Translations under genes and position numbers: made by a program | In this document: positions 60,930-64,000 of the stretch, piece after piece | Layout of the letters: every line of letters starts with the position of its first letter | Position numbering within the stretch: the stretch's first letter is position 1 | Notes under the pieces: generated by a model | Databases searched by the model: none | What the model saw: the letters and a program-made list of their open reading frames with translations, nothing else | Told to the model about the DNA's origin: nothing | NCBI GenBank assembly: GCA_016703965.1 | Contig: JADJBB010000021.1 | Span: 558,001-622,000, forward strand | DNA: 64,000 bases | Direction of reading: 5' to 3' | From: Acidobacteriota bacterium | GTDB taxonomy: Bacteria > Acidobacteriota > Blastocatellia > Pyrinomonadales > Pyrinomonadaceae

Positions 60930-61051
60930 TGATCGGCTCGCGCCGGCTGGTTCGCAGCTATTTCACGCAAAACACGCGATTTTCCTTCTATTACTAATCC
61001 AAAACGCGGTTTCGGACGAAATTAACTATACAATTTCTTTGAAATTGGGAG

Positions 61052-61057
61052 TATAAT
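61052..61057 (+). promoter_or_regulatory. Putative -10 box for ribA
   Basis: A consensus TATAAT at 61052-61057 is 19 bases before the ribA ATG, with an ATAGGAG ribosome-binding site at 61066-61072. No good -35 box is present at 16-18 bases upstream, so it is tentative. No FMN riboswitch is seen. Confidence 0.4.
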
Positions 61058-61076
61058 TTCGTCTATAGGAGTTCAA

Positions 61077-61724
61077 ATGCTAGAGAATTCGATTTTCGCG
61101 GAAAGCGCTTGTGACTGTCCGTGGCCGACGCGCGCAATAACCGTAGAAAGGGTGGCATCAGCTAAGCTTCCGACACAGACCGGTGATTTCAGGATCGCCG
61201 GATATCGTTCGCTGATCAGCGAAGAGGAGTTCGTTGTTTTATATAAGGGAGAGATGGATGGCGAGACGCCGACGCTCGTTAGGATACACTCGCAATGCCT
61301 GACCGGAGACGTTTTCGGCTCGGTCAAATGCGATTGTGGGCCGCAGCTTCACAGGGCGATGGAAATGATCGAGGCAGAGGGCCGCGGAGCCATCGTTTAT
61401 CAGCAGCAGGAAGGCCGCGGGATTGGCATTATCAATAAAATACGTGCCTACGCTCTTCAGGACGAGGGTGCCGACACGGTCGAGGCTAATGAGGAACTCG
61501 GCTTTGCCGTCGATGCGCGTGATTATCAGCAGTGCGCTGAGATCTTGTTCGATCTGGGCTTGTGCAAGGTTCGGGTGATATCGAACAATCCGGACAAGCT
61601 AGCCGCTCTGGAGCGGGCAGGCCTGCAGATCGTTGAGAGAATTCCGATCGAGGTCGCTGCTGAGGAAGAGGCGGCCGGATATATGCGGACCAAGAAGGAA
61701 AAGATGGGGCATTTTCTCAGCTAG
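61077..61724 (+). CDS. ribA: GTP cyclohydrolase II
   Basis: Opens GTP to the first intermediate of riboflavin. The 215 residues contain the zinc site (CLTGDVFGSVKCDC), the catalytic GRGIGIINKIRAYALQDEG and the NNPDKLAALERAGLQIVERIPI segment. It is the stand-alone type, not fused to RibB (DHBP synthase). No other riboflavin gene is adjacent. Confidence 0.95.
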   Translation: MLENSIFAESACDCPWPTRAITVERVASAKLPTQTGDFRIAGYRSLISEEEFVVLYKGEMDGETPTLVRIHSQCLTGDVFGSVKCDCGPQLHRAMEMIEAEGRGAIVYQQQEGRGIGIINKIRAYALQDEGADTVEANEELGFAVDARDYQQCAEILFDLGLCKVRVISNNPDKLAALERAGLQIVERIPIEVAAEEEAAGYMRTKKEKMGHFLS

Positions 61725-61772
61725 AGCTTTCCCCGCGGGCCGCAGCATCATTTTTTTGGAGGGTTGGGTACT

Positions 61773-62777
61773 ATGAAAAAATTGGTAGTTCGCGGTTCCG
61801 CGTCTATGCTTCTTATCTCCTGCTGTGTGATGCTGTTTCAGGGAATCACCTTTGGCCAGCAGGCAACAAGCAGGATCACCGGCCAGGTATTTGGAGCTAA
61901 TCGCCGGGCTCTCGCGGACATCTATGTCGAACTGCGAAACGATGTCGAATCCGTCCTTCAGCGTACGAAAACCAATGGATCTGGTTCATTCACCTTTGGG
62001 AACCTCACCGCCGGTCGCTATTCGGTGCGTGTTCGTCCATTTGGTACGGACTATGAAGAACAAACACAAGAGGTGGAACTGGTAACGAGTGTTGGTAGCA
62101 GGAATGTCTCGGATATCCAATATAAGGATTTCTACCTAAAGGCACGGCGCGATGCAAAGGGCTCGCCCGGGGCAGCACAGGTGGTCTTCGCTCAGGAGAC
62201 CCCGGAAACCGCCAAGACACTTTATGACAGGGCAATCGTCGATCTTGCCGCTAATCGGACTGACGCAGGGGTTGCTGGCCTCGAACAGGCCATCAAACTC
62301 TTTCCGGATTATTTTCTCGCACTGGATCGCTTAGGTGTGGAACAGCTCAAAATGCAGCGTTACGCAGATGCGGCAGTTCAGTTCGAAAAAGCATCGACGA
62401 TCAATGCGAAATCTTCGAATAGTTGGTACGGCCTTGCCTTTGCAAGATACGCTCAAAAGCAGATCCCCGGAGCCATCGAAGCTGCGAAGAAGGCGGCGGA
62501 TATCGCTCCCGACTCGGCTGATATAAATCTCTTGCTAGGTATAGCATTGAGGCAGGGCAAGAATTATATCGATGCGGAGAAGTCGATGCTCAAGGCAAAG
62601 AAGCTATCGAACGGCCTGCTCGCCGATGCCTCGTGGAACCTCGCTTTGCTTTATGTTTACAACCTCAAGAACACAAGGCTCGCGGCCGATGAGCTTGAGC
62701 ATTATCTCAAGGTCAAGCCTGATCATCCCGATGCCGAAAAGATCAAACGGCTGATCAGCCAGCTTCGGTTAGGCTAG
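61773..62777 (+). CDS. Secreted carboxypeptidase-regulatory-like and TPR protein
   Basis: A 334-residue protein. A signal peptide (SMLLISCCVMLFQGITFG) is followed by a carboxypeptidase-regulatory-like domain (RITGQVFGANRRALADIYVE, FGNLTAGRYSVRVRPFG, about 30-115) and then TPR repeats (about 150-330, e.g. DYFLALDRLGVEQLKMQRYA, SSNSWYGLAFARYAQKQIPG). It is likely an envelope scaffold protein. A GGAGGG ribosome-binding site (61758-61763) supports the ATG at 61773. A strong terminator follows. Confidence 0.82.
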   Translation: MKKLVVRGSASMLLISCCVMLFQGITFGQQATSRITGQVFGANRRALADIYVELRNDVESVLQRTKTNGSGSFTFGNLTAGRYSVRVRPFGTDYEEQTQEVELVTSVGSRNVSDIQYKDFYLKARRDAKGSPGAAQVVFAQETPETAKTLYDRAIVDLAANRTDAGVAGLEQAIKLFPDYFLALDRLGVEQLKMQRYADAAVQFEKASTINAKSSNSWYGLAFARYAQKQIPGAIEAAKKAADIAPDSADINLLLGIALRQGKNYIDAEKSMLKAKKLSNGLLADASWNLALLYVYNLKNTRLAADELEHYLKVKPDHPDAEKIKRLISQLRLG

Positions 62778-62809
62778 GACACGCGGCTCAAATCAGAGAT
62801 CTCGAACAT

Positions 62810-62842
62810 GGTCACCTCAATTTTTTGGGGTGATCTTTTTTT
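62810..62842 (+). terminator. Terminator after the TPR gene
   Basis: A 9-bp stem (62810-62818 with 62827-62835, two G-U pairs) with an 8-nt loop is followed by seven T (62836-62842). It ends the TPR gene transcript. Confidence 0.85.
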
Positions 62843-62863
62843 GTTTTTGAACTTTACCAGTCG

Positions 62864-63035
62864 AAAAGTGTGAATCGATTCACACTTTTGAAAATATGGC
62901 GTATTTTTACCACTTTTCGGCCAAAAAAGGTGGTATTGGTCAAATGTGAATCACCCGGCAGCGGCTTAAAAGTGCCTGATTGGTAGAGGTAATTGCGAGA
63001 TAGGTCAAACGTCCGTTGGACCAAAATACTCTACC
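62864..63035 (-). repeat. Intergenic repeat element, family D, copy 2 (inverted)
   Basis: The reverse complement of this stretch matches 49304-49473. A perfect 26-bp palindrome at 62864-62889 (arms AAAAGTGTGAATC) forms one end. It is followed by AAAATATGGCGTATTTTT (62891-62908), a variable segment, and the CTGATTGGTAGAG end (62976-62988), after which the similarity continues weakly to 63035. It fills a large part of a 563-base gap that starts after the TPR gene. Confidence 0.85.
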
Positions 63036-63279
63036 TATTCTTGAATATCGCGGGGGGGGAACGGGTGGATCTGAGGCCCGATGGCGAGGAAACTGAGATG
63101 GGGTCCTAAATGGTAGGAAGATGGGAAGGTGTGGTGACGGTTCGGGGCTTTCGTCTTACTACTTCATCCTATGCGCTTCGGCCCGCTTTTACATACCCGC
63201 GAACCTTCTTACATTCCCACCTATCTCCTCAGTCCGCTCTCATGATCCGCCGGACGATCTACGTCTTCCCGGCATAGTG
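63036..63279. other. Intergenic stretch without recognised features
   Basis: Nothing convincing is visible between the repeat and the terminator: there is a run of eight G near 63052 and a purine-rich stretch, but no gene, promoter or stem I can support. An open frame from 63121 overlaps the terminator and the end of the TonB receptor gene and has no protein-like features. Confidence 0.6.
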
Positions 63280-63311
63280 CGCAAAAAACCGCCCGGGCGA
63301 ACCCGGGCGGT
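63280..63311 (-). terminator. Terminator of the Oar-like TonB receptor
   Basis: A perfect 10-bp GC-rich stem ACCGCCCGGG (63288-63297 with 63302-63311) with a 4-nt loop is followed by a run of T on the minus strand. It lies 30 bases beyond the stop of the receptor gene. Confidence 0.9.
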
Positions 63312-63340
63312 GGAATGTCCTAGGACCAGTTTCTTTTTAA

Positions 63341-64000
63341 TTAAAAGAAGAAGCGAAGACCGAAGCGAACTGAACGTGCTCCCTGATAGCCGTTTGCCTG
63401 ACCGAAAGTGTTGAGCTTGCGGTTCAGAGCGGTTGGCGTACCTTCAAGATAGGTAAGCAACTGGCTGCGAAGTGAACCTGCGGTCCATGCATTCGCACCG
63501 GCTACTTCATTGAGACCGAAAGTCGACGGGCTCGTGGTAACCGCTGAAAGTGTCGTCTGGATGCTGGTGACATTCTTTTCGTCAAAGAGGTTGAGAATGT
63601 TCAGATCGCCAGCGACTGTGAATCGACCATCACGTCCAAATTTGTATTTGTGCGTGATGTTGATATCGGTCTGTGTATACATCGGAGTACGGCCGAGGTC
63701 ACCGCGTTCGTTAAGGAAAAGCGGAACTACGAAGCCAACGAGGGTTGACTGAGGCGTACCCGACTGGAACGTCGTGTAACCACCGAACTCAGTCGTATTG
63801 GTCTTGCTGCCTTTCCAATCAAAGATGTAAGCACCATACGCGTTGAAAACGTGCGTACGATCAGTAGCCAAAAGGCCGTTGTCAGGATTTCCCTTTGCAG
63901 TAAATCCGATAAACGGAAGGTCGAAGAAGCGGTTGACGCCTGGTGACGTACGTCCTGCTTCGTCCGAGCTAGCCAGACCTGAGTAGTTACCATAGAGACG
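63341..64000 (-). CDS. Oar-like TonB-dependent receptor, C-terminal fragment
   Basis: An open minus-strand frame enters from the right edge and ends at a TAA at 63341-63343, giving 219 residues. It is the end of a large outer-membrane barrel: RLYGNYSGLASSDEAGRTSP at the edge, then NRFFDLPFIGFTAKGNPDNG, LATDRTHVFNAYGAYIFDWK, TDINITHKYKFG.DGRFTVAGDLNILNLFDEKNV, and the terminal strand SVRFGLRFFF with the aromatic last residue required for barrel assembly. The RTSP..RFFDLP and DRTHVFNAYGAY motifs are typical of Oar-like receptors with carboxypeptidase-regulatory N-termini expanded in Acidobacteria. Confidence 0.9.
   Translation of the reverse strand, partial: RLYGNYSGLASSDEAGRTSPGVNRFFDLPFIGFTAKGNPDNGLLATDRTHVFNAYGAYIFDWKGSKTNTTEFGGYTTFQSGTPQSTLVGFVVPLFLNERGDLGRTPMYTQTDINITHKYKFGRDGRFTVAGDLNILNLFDEKNVTSIQTTLSAVTTSPSTFGLNEVAGANAWTAGSLRSQLLTYLEGTPTALNRKLNTFGQANGYQGARSVRFGLRFFF

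Noticed and set aside
60930..61076. FMN riboswitch upstream of ribA
   Set aside because: The conserved FMN riboswitch segments are not visible in the 147-base gap.
63121..63414. 97-residue plus-strand open frame near the right end
   Set aside because: It runs over the terminator and into the TonB receptor end, has no ribosome-binding site and has no protein-like composition.
1..64000. tRNA, rRNA, CRISPR array, insertion sequence or prophage
   Set aside because: No TTCGAATC-type tRNA arm, no rRNA sequence, no regular repeat-spacer pattern and no transposase or phage protein could be recognised.

Overview
The window looks like chromosomal DNA of an Acidobacteriota member, probably close to Blastocatellia/Pyrinomonadaceae. 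This is inferred from gene content: TonB receptors with carboxypeptidase-regulatory N-termini, paired secreted VWA proteins, a zinc-ribbon/TM/Asn-rich protein, many short secreted proteins, and several families of palindromic intergenic repeats. No tRNA, rRNA, CRISPR array, prophage or intact insertion sequence was seen. Genes lie on both strands in short, tightly spaced operons.

Layout. 1-8.1 kb (+): free-methionine-sulfoxide reductase, TerC, a FecR-domain protein, a zinc CDF exporter, a LarA-family protein and a DUF1800 protein. 8.1-12 kb (-): rhomboid protease and two paralogous dicarboxylate/amino-acid symporters. 12-15.4 kb (+): a GlcD-type oxidase, a frameshifted secreted gene, a histidine phosphatase and a LamG protein. 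15.4-17.5 kb (-): proA-proB with a palindromic repeat between them. 17.5-18.8 kb (+): two VOC paralogues flanking a decayed toxin-antitoxin pair. 18.9-21 kb (-): two secreted VWA proteins. 21-25.6 kb (+): phosphomannomutase/phosphoglucomutase, a serine beta-lactamase-fold hydrolase and an esterase. 25.6-38 kb (-): lepA, a dockerin/cohesin-like secreted protein, a proteostasis group (CBS protein, Hsp20, Lon), a YbaY-domain secreted protein, nadA, and a phosphate group (phoU, DUF47, pit). 38-43 kb: M48 protease, cytochrome c, UvrD-type helicase and a HigBA-type toxin-antitoxin pair. 43-45 kb (-): aguB and aguA, which convert agmatine to putrescine, with a second copy of the proA-proB repeat between them. 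45-52.9 kb: TonB receptor, zinc-ribbon Asn-rich protein, cytosolic subtilase, patatin, DUF3592 and an RRM RNA-binding protein. 53-64 kb: DUF58, an alpha/beta hydrolase, a caspase/CHAT-like plus methyltransferase fusion coupled to a MurI-like racemase, SpoIIM, an ABC exporter, ribA, a TPR protein and the C-terminal end of an Oar-like TonB receptor.

The most unusual items are: (1) a ~140 bp palindromic element found in the same place in two unrelated two-gene operons, with a compensatory base-pair change in its stem; (2) a ~170 bp repeat with a long palindrome, present in inverted orientation in the only two intergenic gaps longer than 400 bp; (3) the caspase/CHAT-like-methyltransferase and MurI-like operon, whose racemase has lost two substrate-binding positions; (4) a RelE-type toxin broken by a one-base frameshift, whose stop overlaps the start of a VOC gene. 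All functional statements rest on reading the sequence and knowledge of the families; no database search was run.
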